Origin: Cyanobium usitatum str. Tous
Lineage (GTDB): Bacteria; Cyanobacteriota; Cyanobacteriia; PCC-6307; Cyanobiaceae
DNA length: 64,000 nucleotides
NCBI RefSeq assembly: GCF_963920485.1
Contig: NZ_OY986431.1
Coordinates: forward strand, 1,426,001-1,490,000
Direction of reading: 5' to 3'
In this document: positions 7,163 through 15,977 of the stretch, piece by piece
How the letters are laid out: each line of letters opens with the position of its first letter
Numbering within the stretch: the stretch's first letter is position 1
Notes under the pieces: generated by a model
Told to the model about the DNA's origin: nothing
Databases searched by the model: none
The model's input: the letters and a program-made list of their open reading frames with translations, nothing else
Translations under genes and position numbers: made by a program

Positions 7163-9550
7163 GTGACGCTCTCAGCCACGCCCCCTACAGCCGCCAGTCA
7201 GAACGCCGAAGCTGCAGCGGCTGAAAAGGCGTTTGCCGCCGCCAGCGGCAAACCGGCGGGCGAGGCTCTCGATTTCCCAGCCACCGCCCCTGCTGCCAAC
7301 CCGGTGTTCTACCGGACCTACAGCCGCAAAACCGAGACCGGCCGGGAAAGCTGGCACCAGGTGGCTGAGCGCAACCTCGGCGGCCTGAGCAAGCTGGGCA
7401 ACCTCAGCGAGGCGGAGGTGGAGCTGATGCGCCGCATGCAGCAGCAGCAGAAAGCTCTGCCTTCAGGGCGCTGGCTGTGGATCGGCGGCACCGAATGGAT
7501 CGAGCAGCAGCACAACTTCTCCGGCGCCTACAACTGCACCTCCACCAACCTGGTGGACTGGGAAGCCTTCGGTCTGATGATGGACCTGGCCATGATGGGC
7601 TGCGGCACCGGCGCCATCATTGAGCCCCACCTGATCGGGCGCTTGCCGGCTGTACGCAACCGGCTCAGCATCGCCGCTGTGACCGATATCGGTGCCACGC
7701 CAGCTGGCCAACGCCAGGAGCACACCAGCCACAGCATCGAGGCCAACCGGGTTGCCATCAAGGTGGGTGACACCCGCCGCGGCTGGGTGGACAGCTACCA
7801 GCTGCTGCTCAATCTCTGCAGCGACGAGCGCTTTGACCCCGCCAGCCCGATCGAGATCAGCGTCGATCTCTCCGACGTGCGGCCCGTAGGCGAAACCCTC
7901 AAGGGCTTCGGTGGCATGGCCAACCCGGTGAAACTCAAAGACCTCTACGGCCGCGTAGCCCAGATCCTCAATAAGGCCCAAGGCCGCCAGCTCACCTCGG
8001 TGGAGTGCTGCCTGCTGATCGATGAGGCTGCCGTCACAATCGTGGCCGGCAACATCCGCCGCAGCGCCGGCATGCGCCAGTTCTGCGCCAACGACAACTC
8101 CGCCGCCGGAGCTAAGGAGAACCTCTGGCAGCAGGACAGCGAGGGCAACTGGAGCATCGATCCGGAAAGGGATTCGCTGCGCATGGCCAACCACACCCGG
8201 GTCTTCCACAACCGGCCCGACCGGGCCACGGTGCTGGAGGCGGTTGTTAAGCAGTTCCAGAGTGGTGAAGGCGCGATCCAGTTCGCCCCAGAAGCCATCG
8301 CCCGCTCCAACGCCGACCTGCTGACCACCCCAGAGCTGCGCAAAGAGTTCATCGGCATCTACTGCGACCAAGGGCGAGAGCAAGCCGGCCTCTGGCTCAC
8401 CACCCACCACCCCGAGATCAGCGCCGCCGAGCTGGAGCACCGCCTGGGCCGCTACGGCCTTAACCCCTGCGGCGAGATCCTCGGCGCCGACTTCCACTGC
8501 AACCTGGCTGAAATCCACCTCAACCAGATCGACCCCGCCGATCTAGTCGCCCAGGAGGAGTCCTTCCGTGCCGCCGGCCTAGCCGTGGCCTGCCTGCTCA
8601 ACCATCGCTTCGAGGTGGAGCGCTACCGCCAAAGCCGCACCTGGGATCCAATCGTGGGCGTGAGTTTCACCGGCCTATTTGACTTCTTTGTGCACGCCTT
8701 TGGCACACCCTGGCTCACCTGGTGGGAAGCGGGCCGGCCCAACACGGCCGAAGGCCTGGGCTTCAAGGCAAAGGAGGCCGAATTCCTAGGCCGCTGGAAG
8801 CAGATCGTCAATACGGCGGTTTGGGACTACTGCGATCGCCACGGCCTGCGCCGCCCCAACCGCTGCACCACCGTGCAGCCCGCCGGCACCAAAAGCCTGC
8901 TCACCGGAGCATCCCCTGGTTGGCACCCCCCCAAGGCCCAGCGCTTCATCCGCCGCATCACCTTCCGCAAGAACGATCCGGTGGCCCTTGCCTGCATGGA
9001 CTACGGCTACACGATCGTGCCCTCCCAAAGCGATAAGGACGAACATGGTCGCCTGCTGGATGATCCATTTGATCCCCGCTGCACCGAGTGGCTGGTAGAA
9101 ATTCCCACCGAAGTGAGCTGGGCCAATATCCCCGGTGCCGACGCGGTGGAGATCAACAACTTCTCAGCGTTAGCTCAATTTGACTTCTACATGCAGGTGC
9201 AAAAGCACTACACAGCCCACAACACCTCAGCCACGGTGGAGTTCCGAGAAAATGAAATAGAACCACTAGCCGATGCCATTTACCAGGCAATCGATCAAGG
9301 CGAGGGCTACATCTCCGCCGCCCTATTGGCCCGCTTTGATGCCAATGCCACCTTCCCGCGGCTGCCATTTGAACCAATCGACCACGCCACCTACCTGCGT
9401 CTCAACGCTGAGGTGGCATCCCGTCGCAGCACCACCTGCTTCTTCGAAGCTCTACAGCGCTACGACCGCGGTGAGCTGGTGGAGGCAGGCCCAGCTGGCT
9501 GTGATTCAGACAAGTGCCTGCTGCCACTTGCGAAGCCGGGCAACAACTGA
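7163..9550 (+). CDS. nrdJ: Adenosylcobalamin-dependent (class II) ribonucleoside-triphosphate reductase
   Basis: Makes deoxyribonucleotides using coenzyme B12 as radical source. Catalytic features are visible: NFSGAYNCTSTN with the first active-site Cys, LNPCGEILG with the radical Cys, the conserved GCGTGAIIEPH and QPAGTKSLLTGASPGWHP segments, and a C-terminal CDSDKC pair for reductant exchange. I prefer the GTG at 7163 (VTLSATPPT, 795 residues); the frame is open to a GTG at 7094, but the extra 23 residues look non-coding. No clear Shine-Dalgarno separates the two. There is no room upstream for a cobalamin riboswitch, and no intein interrupts the protein. Confidence 0.95.
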   Translation: MTLSATPPTAASQNAEAAAAEKAFAAASGKPAGEALDFPATAPAANPVFYRTYSRKTETGRESWHQVAERNLGGLSKLGNLSEAEVELMRRMQQQQKALPSGRWLWIGGTEWIEQQHNFSGAYNCTSTNLVDWEAFGLMMDLAMMGCGTGAIIEPHLIGRLPAVRNRLSIAAVTDIGATPAGQRQEHTSHSIEANRVAIKVGDTRRGWVDSYQLLLNLCSDERFDPASPIEISVDLSDVRPVGETLKGFGGMANPVKLKDLYGRVAQILNKAQGRQLTSVECCLLIDEAAVTIVAGNIRRSAGMRQFCANDNSAAGAKENLWQQDSEGNWSIDPERDSLRMANHTRVFHNRPDRATVLEAVVKQFQSGEGAIQFAPEAIARSNADLLTTPELRKEFIGIYCDQGREQAGLWLTTHHPEISAAELEHRLGRYGLNPCGEILGADFHCNLAEIHLNQIDPADLVAQEESFRAAGLAVACLLNHRFEVERYRQSRTWDPIVGVSFTGLFDFFVHAFGTPWLTWWEAGRPNTAEGLGFKAKEAEFLGRWKQIVNTAVWDYCDRHGLRRPNRCTTVQPAGTKSLLTGASPGWHPPKAQRFIRRITFRKNDPVALACMDYGYTIVPSQSDKDEHGRLLDDPFDPRCTEWLVEIPTEVSWANIPGADAVEINNFSALAQFDFYMQVQKHYTAHNTSATVEFRENEIEPLADAIYQAIDQGEGYISAALLARFDANATFPRLPFEPIDHATYLRLNAEVASRRSTTCFFEALQRYDRGELVEAGPAGCDSDKCLLPLAKPGNN

Positions 9551-9597
9551 TCAATTAAGATGAGCTGCTTGGTGTGGCATTGCCGCACCGAGCCTCT

Positions 9598-9682
9598 GGA
9601 GAGGTGGTCGAGTGGTTGATGGCTCTGGTCTTGAAAACCAGCGAAGTGAAAGCTTCCGCGGGTTCGAATCCCGCCCTCTCCG
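9598..9682 (+). tRNA. tRNA-Ser(UGA)
   Basis: An 85-nt class II tRNA. Acceptor arms GGAGAGG (9598-9604) and CCTCTCC (9675-9681) pair, with discriminator G at 9682. The anticodon stem CTGGT/ACCAG closes loop CTTGAAA, giving anticodon UGA. A variable arm and the TpsiC segment GGTTCGAATCC follow. CCA is not encoded. It is the integration site of the downstream island, and its 3' 57 nt are repeated at the far end of that island. Confidence 0.96.
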
Positions 9683-9684
9683 TT
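9626..9684 (+). repeat. attL: 59-bp direct repeat within tRNA-Ser
   Basis: Identical to 27896-27954 from TGGTCTTGAAAACC to CTCTCCGTT. It covers the anticodon loop through the 3' end of the tRNA plus two bases. The intact tRNA lies on this side, as usual when an element reconstitutes its target tRNA. Confidence 0.95.
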
Positions 9685-9702
9685 TCAATAATAGCCGCAA
9701 TG

Positions 9703-9725
9703 CCCAGTCTTAGACTGGGTTTTTT
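9703..9725 (+). terminator. Intrinsic terminator after tRNA-Ser
   Basis: A perfect 7-bp stem CCCAGTC/GACTGGG with a TTA loop, followed by six T. It lies 20 bp after the tRNA and would end its transcript. It is inside the island boundary, so it belongs to the integrated element. Confidence 0.88.
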
Positions 9726-9801
9726 AGTGCTTAGCCGCAAGCCAGCCTGAGGTGTCGACTTGCTGGCTTCCGGACGTTGCGGGATGATTCCGGCAGGTTT
9801 A

Positions 9802-9820
9802 CAGGCTCAAAATAGGCTCA
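9802..9820 (+). promoter_or_regulatory. Candidate left integrase arm-type sites
   Basis: Two direct copies of (C/T)AGGCTCA at 9802-9809 and 9813-9820, 11 bp apart, ending where the integrase frame begins. The same octamer occurs three more times, in the same orientation, just inside attR (27829-27866), where two copies are again exactly 11 bp apart. Repeats flanking both ends of an element with this spacing fit arm-binding sites of a tyrosine integrase. This is inferred from sequence only. Confidence 0.6.
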
Positions 9821-10933
9821 GTGGAAGATCTAGTCTCTAAAACCAGCGAGGCGCTGAACGCTCGGGGAATACGCGGCAGCATGGCGGTCTACCGAGGAGG
9901 CTTTTACTGGCGCGGCGTTTACACAGACGCGAACGGCAAGAGGGCTCAGCGCAGAGTGAAGCTCGATGTCGCCGCCAATCCGGGCCAGCTGGTTACTGCC
10001 GAGAGCAGAGTAATTGAGCTTGCCAGCGCTATATCCAAGACGGGCATCCTGCCAAGCCCACTGCCATGGGTGGCGCCAACGGTGATTCCGACAAACAACA
10101 ACTACAGAAATCCAGTGACTGTGGCTGCGGCTGTAGCCATGCTCGAAGTCGATTTCTGGAAGGGGAAAGATCGCAGCAACAGCGCAGCGCTTCGTACCTG
10201 GCAGCGACTGGAGGCGGAAACCAGGCGACTGCCCCAAGCAGCAACCATCAATACAGATCTGCTAATCGCGGTGGCAGAAACCACGAAATCCAACAGCAGG
10301 ACAAGGTTGGAAGCCTGCAAGGTGTTCAAGCGTCTGGGCGTCCTCGTCGCCTTGGCAGGGCTGGAGCGTCTCGATGAAATTCGAACTCCGTATGAGCCGA
10401 AGGAGCGTGATCTGCCCAGCGAGCCTGATCTGATCGAACTAATGAACGAACTGCCGACAGGGCACAAGTGGTCGTGGCCTACGTGGGCCCTCATTACCTA
10501 CGGCTGCCGCCCAGCGGAAGTTTTCTCCCTGAAGCCAAAGGCTGATGGCACAGCCGAAGTGCTGACCATAAAGCGGAAAGGGATGCTGCCAAAACGGCGG
10601 ACGGCCTTAGCCCTGCCGCTGGACGAGAGGACTGAGCCAGAGGACAAAAGGATCTGCCTCATCGGCAGGCCGGAGGAGTACGACAGCCTTGAGGCCAAAC
10701 GACTCACAGGGGCCTGGGGGAAATGGCTGGTGGCGCGCAGCGATGGAATCCAGCTCTATGACTTGCGGCATTGCTGGGCAATACGCAGCATTCGCCGCAA
10801 CTTGAACGCCTCTCTTGCAGCCAAGACAATGGGCCACTCCCTGGACGTCCATCACCGCACGTATCACCGCTGGCTCGAACAGCAGGATGTAGCCACCGTC
10901 GCCGCCACGCTTAAGCAAGACCCCAAGAAGTAG
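9821..10933 (+). CDS. Tyrosine recombinase (island integrase)
   Basis: A 370-residue integrase. The N-terminus holds an arm/core-binding region (VYRGGFYWRGVYTDANGKRAQ), and the C-terminal catalytic domain shows the tetrad in order: Arg in ITYGCRPAEVFSL (about 229), LRHCWAIRS (about 314), GHSLDVHH, and the nucleophile in HRTYHRW (about 346-349). The first possible start is the GTG at 9821; the ATG at 9882 (MAVYRGGFYW) is an alternative. Adjacent to tRNA-Ser and a 59-bp att repeat, it is very likely the enzyme that inserted this element. Confidence 0.92.
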   Translation: MEDLVSKTSEALNARGIRGSMAVYRGGFYWRGVYTDANGKRAQRRVKLDVAANPGQLVTAESRVIELASAISKTGILPSPLPWVAPTVIPTNNNYRNPVTVAAAVAMLEVDFWKGKDRSNSAALRTWQRLEAETRRLPQAATINTDLLIAVAETTKSNSRTRLEACKVFKRLGVLVALAGLERLDEIRTPYEPKERDLPSEPDLIELMNELPTGHKWSWPTWALITYGCRPAEVFSLKPKADGTAEVLTIKRKGMLPKRRTALALPLDERTEPEDKRICLIGRPEEYDSLEAKRLTGAWGKWLVARSDGIQLYDLRHCWAIRSIRRNLNASLAAKTMGHSLDVHHRTYHRWLEQQDVATVAATLKQDPKK

Positions 10934-11076
10934 AGGACGGGGAACAACCAGCCCAGTTCACTCGTCGCCCTTGAGCCACGCGGCCAGCAGCTTGTGGCGG
11001 TCCTGGCCGTCGAGCAGCTCTGGCAGCACTGCATCGGGCCCGGCCCAGCCATGGCATCTTGAGCAGTGGTCGGGTT

Positions 11077-12516
11077 TTAGCTCCCTGCCTGAATCTCCCG
11101 CACTGCCTCGTCGATTGTCTCGCCCAGGTTCAGTTCTCCGCCCTGGCCAGCCAACTCGGCGAAGCGGCGACCCTGCGGGAGAAGCCGACCTTGTGCTGAT
11201 CCCACTGCGTCGTTGAAGCTTTTGTTCAGGCGCGTCAGGTTGACACCTATCGCATTGAACTTATCAATAAAGAGTAGAAAGCGTTTGTGAAGCTCAACAG
11301 CCTGCCCCTGAATCTCATCGATGTTCCTTGCGATCTCCGCCTGCTGAATCGTCATCGACAGGCCCTTGAGAATCGCCAACAAGCTAGTTGGAAAAGTGAG
11401 GATAATATTTTTGCTAAAGGCATATTCCAGAAGCTGCGGATCACGCTCTAGAGCCATCGAAAGGGCGCCTTCCACCGGGATAAAAAGCACCACGGCATCT
11501 ACAACCTGGCCGAGGGTGTTGAGCTTATTGGCGTAGTCCTTCTTACTCAGGAGATCGATATGGCTACGCACCTTCCTCAGGTGCTCCTTCAGTGCCGCCT
11601 CCCGCTGGCTTTGGTCGTTGGCTTGTAAGGCATCGAGGTAACTCTCAATCGGCGCCTTGGCATCCACGATCAGTCGGCGTGAGCCTGGGATTGTGATCAC
11701 ACAGTCAGGTCGATAAGCGCCCTCGTCAGTGCCCACATGCACCTGCTCATCGAAGTCGCAGTAACTGATCAGTCCCACAAACTCAAGGATGCGGCGCAGG
11801 TTCACCTCTCCCCACTGGCCTTTCACATTCGGGGACCGCAGGGCAGAGGTGAGCTGCTGGGCTGCGCTCTGAACGTCTTCACTGCGCTGTCGGAGATCTC
11901 TGGTGGTTTCCGCCAGCACTGACAGCTTGGCGTTGGAGTCCTTCTGCAAGTTCTCGACCTGCTGCCGCAGCTGCTGCACCTCCTTTGCGAACGGTTCACT
12001 CACCGTTTCCTTGGTACTTTTCAGCAGCGCTTCGCGAGAGCCATCCAGCATCTGGCCACTGAGTGAGCGGAACTGGGTTAACAGATCGGTGCGAGCCTGC
12101 TCCAGGAACTGGGTCTGGCTCTCTTGGGAGCGAAGCTTTTCACTGGTTTCGGCCAGGCAGGTGGAAAGCGCCTCGCGTTCCGCTCGGGTCTGCTCCACTA
12201 GCTCGTGGTTGGCCAGGTGGGTTCGATGTAGAGCATCGCGCTCTCGTGTCACTGCCTCTAGCTCTGTCCGGCTGATGGCAGCCGCTTCGCGAGCCTGCAG
12301 TGCATCCTGCTGGATTCCTTTGAGTTCTGCGCTCTGAATCTCAAGCTGGCGTGAGAAATGCTCCAGTCCCTGATCGGCTTTAAGCAAACGCTCCTCCAGA
12401 AGTCGACGCTCCCCGGCGCCATCTCCAGTACTCCCCCGCTGAAACAAGCGGCTGAGGATGAATCCGGCAATCAAGCCAGCCAGCACGCCAGTGATGAAAA
12501 GCAAAAAAGGCGCCAT
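11077..12516 (-). CDS. rmuC: RmuC-family DNA recombination protein
   Basis: A 479-residue protein: one N-terminal membrane helix (about 5-24), a long coiled coil (about 30-215), then the RmuC core with SALRSPNVKGQWGEVNLRRILE, YRPDCVITIPGSRRLIVDAKAPIESYLDA and VVLFIPVEGALSMALERDPQL. The core carries the family's restriction-endonuclease-like fold (D and K in LIVDAKAP). In E. coli RmuC limits DNA inversions; its precise activity is unclear. It is convergent with the integrase and lies inside the island, next to restriction genes, so it is likely cargo. Confidence 0.92.
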   Translation of the reverse strand: MAPFLLFITGVLAGLIAGFILSRLFQRGSTGDGAGERRLLEERLLKADQGLEHFSRQLEIQSAELKGIQQDALQAREAAAISRTELEAVTRERDALHRTHLANHELVEQTRAEREALSTCLAETSEKLRSQESQTQFLEQARTDLLTQFRSLSGQMLDGSREALLKSTKETVSEPFAKEVQQLRQQVENLQKDSNAKLSVLAETTRDLRQRSEDVQSAAQQLTSALRSPNVKGQWGEVNLRRILEFVGLISYCDFDEQVHVGTDEGAYRPDCVITIPGSRRLIVDAKAPIESYLDALQANDQSQREAALKEHLRKVRSHIDLLSKKDYANKLNTLGQVVDAVVLFIPVEGALSMALERDPQLLEYAFSKNIILTFPTSLLAILKGLSMTIQQAEIARNIDEIQGQAVELHKRFLLFIDKFNAIGVNLTRLNKSFNDAVGSAQGRLLPQGRRFAELAGQGGELNLGETIDEAVREIQAGS

Positions 12517-12702
12517 CGGGATAAACCGTCTGCTTGAGATTCTCCTTGGTCTCTACCTTGCCCCCCACCATCGCCCTCAACCGCCAGCGGCGGCCTCCAG
12601 CGCCATCACCACAGTGCGGCCTGGTCGGCATCCAAGCGTGGCCCCAGGCTGGCCTGACTCCACCTATGGAGACAGCTCCTTGACAGAGCAAGGCGCCCAG
12701 GA

Positions 12703-12720
12703 TTAGTACTGGCGTACTAA
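12703..12720. promoter_or_regulatory. Palindromic operator candidate
   Basis: A perfect inverted repeat TTAGTAC-TGGC-GTACTAA, 10 bp before the ATG of the DUF1651-like gene. There is no T-run, so it is not an intrinsic terminator. Its position suggests a repressor site. The surrounding gap 12517-12730 shows no gene. Confidence 0.4.
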
Positions 12721-12730
12721 GGGCAAGGCT

Positions 12731-12979
12731 ATGAAGAAGCAGGCGTGGATACAGGACCCCAGGACCGCCAACACGATGCGGTTCCACTTCGATCCCAAGA
12801 GCTGGAGCGCGCACCCGATGTACTTCGTCGATTCAGGCCGCCCACTAACTGGTGAGCCACCGTTGCTCAAGGCCCGGAGCCACATGCGCCGCGATGACGC
12901 CAGGAAGCTCTGGCGCGAACTGCAGGGCCAAGGCTGGAAGCAGGTGGAACCCCAGTGGGGCGCTTACGCAGATGTTTGA
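12731..12979 (+). CDS. Small DUF1651-like protein
   Basis: An 82-residue protein with the spacing of the picocyanobacterial DUF1651 family: a W near the start, FHFDPKSW, MYFVDSGRPLTGEPPLLKARSHMRRDDA, and LWRELQGQGWKQVEPQWG near the end. Function is unknown for the family. It is preceded by an 18-bp palindrome and lies between rmuC (opposite strand) and the RM genes. The family assignment is from memory of its pattern. Confidence 0.65.
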   Translation: MKKQAWIQDPRTANTMRFHFDPKSWSAHPMYFVDSGRPLTGEPPLLKARSHMRRDDARKLWRELQGQGWKQVEPQWGAYADV

Positions 12980-13214
12980 AGGTGGCATGCGCGGCGTAAA
13001 TTCGAGGTGCGGGCAGCGGTCACTCGGTTCGTCACTCCGTAGTCCCAGGTCCATAGATCCCCGCGTGCGTGTGGAGATCACGGGGACGCACCCCTGAAGA
13101 GGATCACAGGCACGAAGACAACCACTAAAGCGGGGCCGCATAAGACCCGCTCCCTCAAGCTCTGGTCTGGGGCTAGAGCTATTCCCTAGGCTCCAATGAC
13201 CAGGTAGTCAGACC

Positions 13215-13730
13215 ATGGCAAGTACCCCTGCAACGACTGACAAGCCTGGGACTGGCTCAAAGCGGTTTCCTCTGGTCCACAAGCTTGTCCAGTTCGCTGA
13301 TCTAAGGCGCTACTACGGGGAGATGCGCGAGGCCCTGAAGGCTTCCAATCGCCAGGCAGGCGCCTACAAGGGGTGGGTCACGCGTTGGAAGAACACGGCC
13401 GAAGGACTCGAACTTGAGCGCAAACGGCTTGAAGTGGAAGTCGAGACGCACCTTCACGATAAGAAGGTGCTGTCGGAGCAGCTACGTGCTATCAGCGAGG
13501 ACTACCAATCGATGGGCACAGTCCTGGCCAAGCTCGAGCACTTCGAGAACGCAGTGGATGAGCTCCGCCGCTTGAAGTTGGTGGTCGACGAGCAGAGCCT
13601 GTCTGTCGGTTACTGGTCAGCTAAGGCTCAGAACGACCTTCGCTCAGGCGTGGACGACTTCCTCGAGGCCGTCGACCAGCTCATGGACGACGAATGGGTG
13701 GCACCTTCGGAACCCTCCACAGCCAGCTAG
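13215..13730 (+). CDS. Coiled-coil protein of unknown function, RM-associated
   Basis: A 171-residue charged, mostly helical protein. Residues 45-125 look like a continuous coiled coil (WKNTAEGLELERKRLEVEVE, LSEQLRAISEDYQ, LEHFENAVDELRRLK); the C-terminus is acidic. There is no signal peptide or membrane segment. Its stop TAG shares its G with the likely GTG start of the next gene, so the two are probably co-translated. I do not recognise the family. With the next gene it stands directly upstream of hsdMSR. Confidence 0.72.
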   Translation: MASTPATTDKPGTGSKRFPLVHKLVQFADLRRYYGEMREALKASNRQAGAYKGWVTRWKNTAEGLELERKRLEVEVETHLHDKKVLSEQLRAISEDYQSMGTVLAKLEHFENAVDELRRLKLVVDEQSLSVGYWSAKAQNDLRSGVDDFLEAVDQLMDDEWVAPSEPSTAS

Positions 13731-14158
13731 TGGCAAAGAAGCTCCTATCCGATCAGTTCCGAGAACAGCTCCAGTCACTGGGCTCAACTCTTGGTGCTCA
13801 CACGAGGTCGCTTGAGCAGCACTTCGAGAACCAGGAAGCCTTCTTGGCTTTGCGCCACCGTGACCTTGAAGAGACTGCAACGGCAAGCCTTCCCGCGGCC
13901 CAGGGCGCTGCAGAAACGTTGGAAGTGGCTCTGGCGCCCCTAGTAAAGGGTGACTTGGCCCTGCTGGCGGTAACCGACCTCAAGCGCCTTTGTTCCCGCG
14001 CAGGGCTGAAGGGCTACTCCAAATACAAGAAGGCAGAGCTGGTCTCGCTTCTCAAAGCCAGTGGTGTCACAGCGCCCCCGCTACAGGTGAAGAAGCTGTC
14101 CCGTGCCCAACTCGAAGCCATCGCTTCGGCAGTATTGGCTTCAAGGGCTTTGGCGTAG
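13730..14158 (+). CDS. Helical protein with a Rho-N/SAP-like C-terminal motif
   Basis: About 142 residues from a GTG at 13730 that overlaps the upstream stop (TAGTG). The N-terminal half is helical (SDQFREQLQSLGSTLGAHTR). Residues about 85-115 (LAVTDLKRLCSRAGLKGYSK then YKKAELVSLLKASG) match the helix-extended-loop-helix of Rho N-terminal/SAP-type domains, which often bind nucleic acid. An ATG at 13694 in the same frame would overlap the previous gene by 37 bp and is less likely. It ends 25 bp before hsdM. It may be a nucleic-acid-binding accessory factor; this is inference. Confidence 0.65.
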   Translation: MAKKLLSDQFREQLQSLGSTLGAHTRSLEQHFENQEAFLALRHRDLEETATASLPAAQGAAETLEVALAPLVKGDLALLAVTDLKRLCSRAGLKGYSKYKKAELVSLLKASGVTAPPLQVKKLSRAQLEAIASAVLASRALA

Positions 14159-14183
14159 CTCAAAGGTCTGGCACCCTTACCCA

Positions 14184-15977
14184 ATGAACCCACAGGAGCT
14201 TTTGACCTACAGCGCTGAAGCCACTGCCCCATCAGAAGAGCTAGATCTGGAGCTCGACGAGTTCCTCGGCGCTCTCACAGCCCTTGGTGGATCTGCTGGC
14301 AATGGGCGTCTTCGCGAGTTCCTCGAGTGGGAAGACCCTGTCTACGAGGCGGTCAAGGCACAACTTCTGAGCCGCGGGCTCATCGTTTCAGGCAGAGGGC
14401 GTGGTGGTTCTGTTGCCCTTGCCGAAGAGGGCGCTAGTTCGCCCGCAGGGCCATCTGATCCTGCCAAGCGATCCAGGACCCCCCGTGCCAGCAATGGAAA
14501 ATCCGGCAGCTCCTTTGAACAGGCGTTCCGGGCAATCGACGACTGCCTTCGTAAGGAGTCCGGTTGTGGCACCGAGCTCGACTACACCGAGCAGACCTCT
14601 TGGCTTCTGTTCCTCAAATACCTCGATGGTCTTGAGGAGGATCGCGCCGCAATGGCCCTGCTCGAGGGGCGCAGCCACCAACCGATCCTTGAGGATCAAT
14701 ACCGCTGGAACAGCTGGGCTGCACCAAAGGACGCCAGTGGTCAGCTCGATCACAACGCCGCTGTCACGGGCGATGACCTTCGTGATTTTGTGAACCAGCG
14801 CCTGTTCCCCTACCTGGAGCAGTTCAAGCAACGGGCCATCGGGCCAGACACCATCGAATACAAGATCGGTGAGATTTTCGGGGAGATCCGCAACAAGATC
14901 TCCAGCGGCTACAACCTGCGCGAAATCATCGACGTGATCGATTGCCTGCGCTTCCGCTCCCAAGCCGAGAAGCACGAGCTCTCGATGCTGTACGAGGAAA
15001 AGATCAAGCGGATGGGTAACGCTGGCCGAAATGGCGGTGAGTACTACACCCCCCGGCCACTGATTCGCTCGATCATCAAGGTCGTCAACCCACAAATTGG
15101 CGAGACCGTCTACGACCCTGCGGTTGGCTCTGCGGGCTTCTTGTGCGAAGCCTTTGAGTTCATGAGTAAGGGCGGCTCAACAGGCCGAGAGCTCACCACC
15201 GAAGACCTCAACACCCTTCAAACAAAGACCTTCACTGGCAAGGAGAAGAAGAGCCTCGCCTATGTGATCGCCATCATGAACATGATCCTGCATGGGATTG
15301 AGGCACCCAAGATCATCCGCTCAAACACTCTCACCGAGAACTTGAGCGATGTGCAGGAGCGTGATCGCTATGACGTCATCCTTGCCAACCCACCCTTTGG
15401 TGGAAGTGAACGCAGTGAGGTTCAACAGAACTTCCCGATTCGTTCTGGCGAAACTGCCTACCTGTTTTTGCAGCATTTCATTCGGATGCTTCGCGCAGGT
15501 GGCAGGGCAGGTGTAGTGATCAAAAACACCTTCCTCTCCAATAGCGACAACGCTTCTGTGGCCTTGCGCCAGAAGCTCGTTGAAGAGTGCAACCTCCACA
15601 CCGTGCTCGATTGCCCTGGTGGGACGTTCCAGGGAGCAGGAGTCAAAACGGTCGTCCTGTTTTTTGAGAAGGGCACACCAACCCAGAAGGTGTGGTTCTA
15701 CCAGTTGGATCCAGGTCGCAACATGGGTAAAACCAATCCACTCAATGACCGTGACTTGAGTGAGTTTATTGAGCTACAACAGAACTTTGCAGACTCGCCC
15801 AAAAGCTGGAGCTTGGACGTCGCGGCCATCGACCCGGATTCGCTTGACTTGTCCGTGAAGAACCCAAATGGCGGCGAGGAAATCGTGCACCGTAGCCCGC
15901 GAGAAATCATGGAAGAAATCACCGCACTGGACGCCGAGAGTGCGCAAGTGCTTGGCAACATCAAGGCGCTGCTATGA
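14184..15977 (+). CDS. hsdM: Type I restriction-modification methyltransferase subunit
   Basis: About 597 residues from the ATG at 14184. An N-terminal winged-helix-like extension (about 15-85, ALGGSAGNGRLREFLEWEDP and GRGRGGSVALAEEG) is joined by a linker to the HsdM N-terminal helical domain (SFEQAFRAIDDCLRK) and then the N6-adenine methyltransferase core: SAM motif YDPAVGSAGFL (about 308-318) and catalytic NPPFGG (about 402). It modifies adenine with HsdS as specificity subunit. Its stop overlaps the hsdS start by four bases. Confidence 0.95.
   Translation: MNPQELLTYSAEATAPSEELDLELDEFLGALTALGGSAGNGRLREFLEWEDPVYEAVKAQLLSRGLIVSGRGRGGSVALAEEGASSPAGPSDPAKRSRTPRASNGKSGSSFEQAFRAIDDCLRKESGCGTELDYTEQTSWLLFLKYLDGLEEDRAAMALLEGRSHQPILEDQYRWNSWAAPKDASGQLDHNAAVTGDDLRDFVNQRLFPYLEQFKQRAIGPDTIEYKIGEIFGEIRNKISSGYNLREIIDVIDCLRFRSQAEKHELSMLYEEKIKRMGNAGRNGGEYYTPRPLIRSIIKVVNPQIGETVYDPAVGSAGFLCEAFEFMSKGGSTGRELTTEDLNTLQTKTFTGKEKKSLAYVIAIMNMILHGIEAPKIIRSNTLTENLSDVQERDRYDVILANPPFGGSERSEVQQNFPIRSGETAYLFLQHFIRMLRAGGRAGVVIKNTFLSNSDNASVALRQKLVEECNLHTVLDCPGGTFQGAGVKTVVLFFEKGTPTQKVWFYQLDPGRNMGKTNPLNDRDLSEFIELQQNFADSPKSWSLDVAAIDPDSLDLSVKNPNGGEEIVHRSPREIMEEITALDAESAQVLGNIKALL

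Noticed and set aside
7463-8518. Long open frame antisense to nrdJ
   Set aside because: It is rich in Val, Gly and Ala, has no domain, and mirrors a strongly conserved gene in high-GC DNA.
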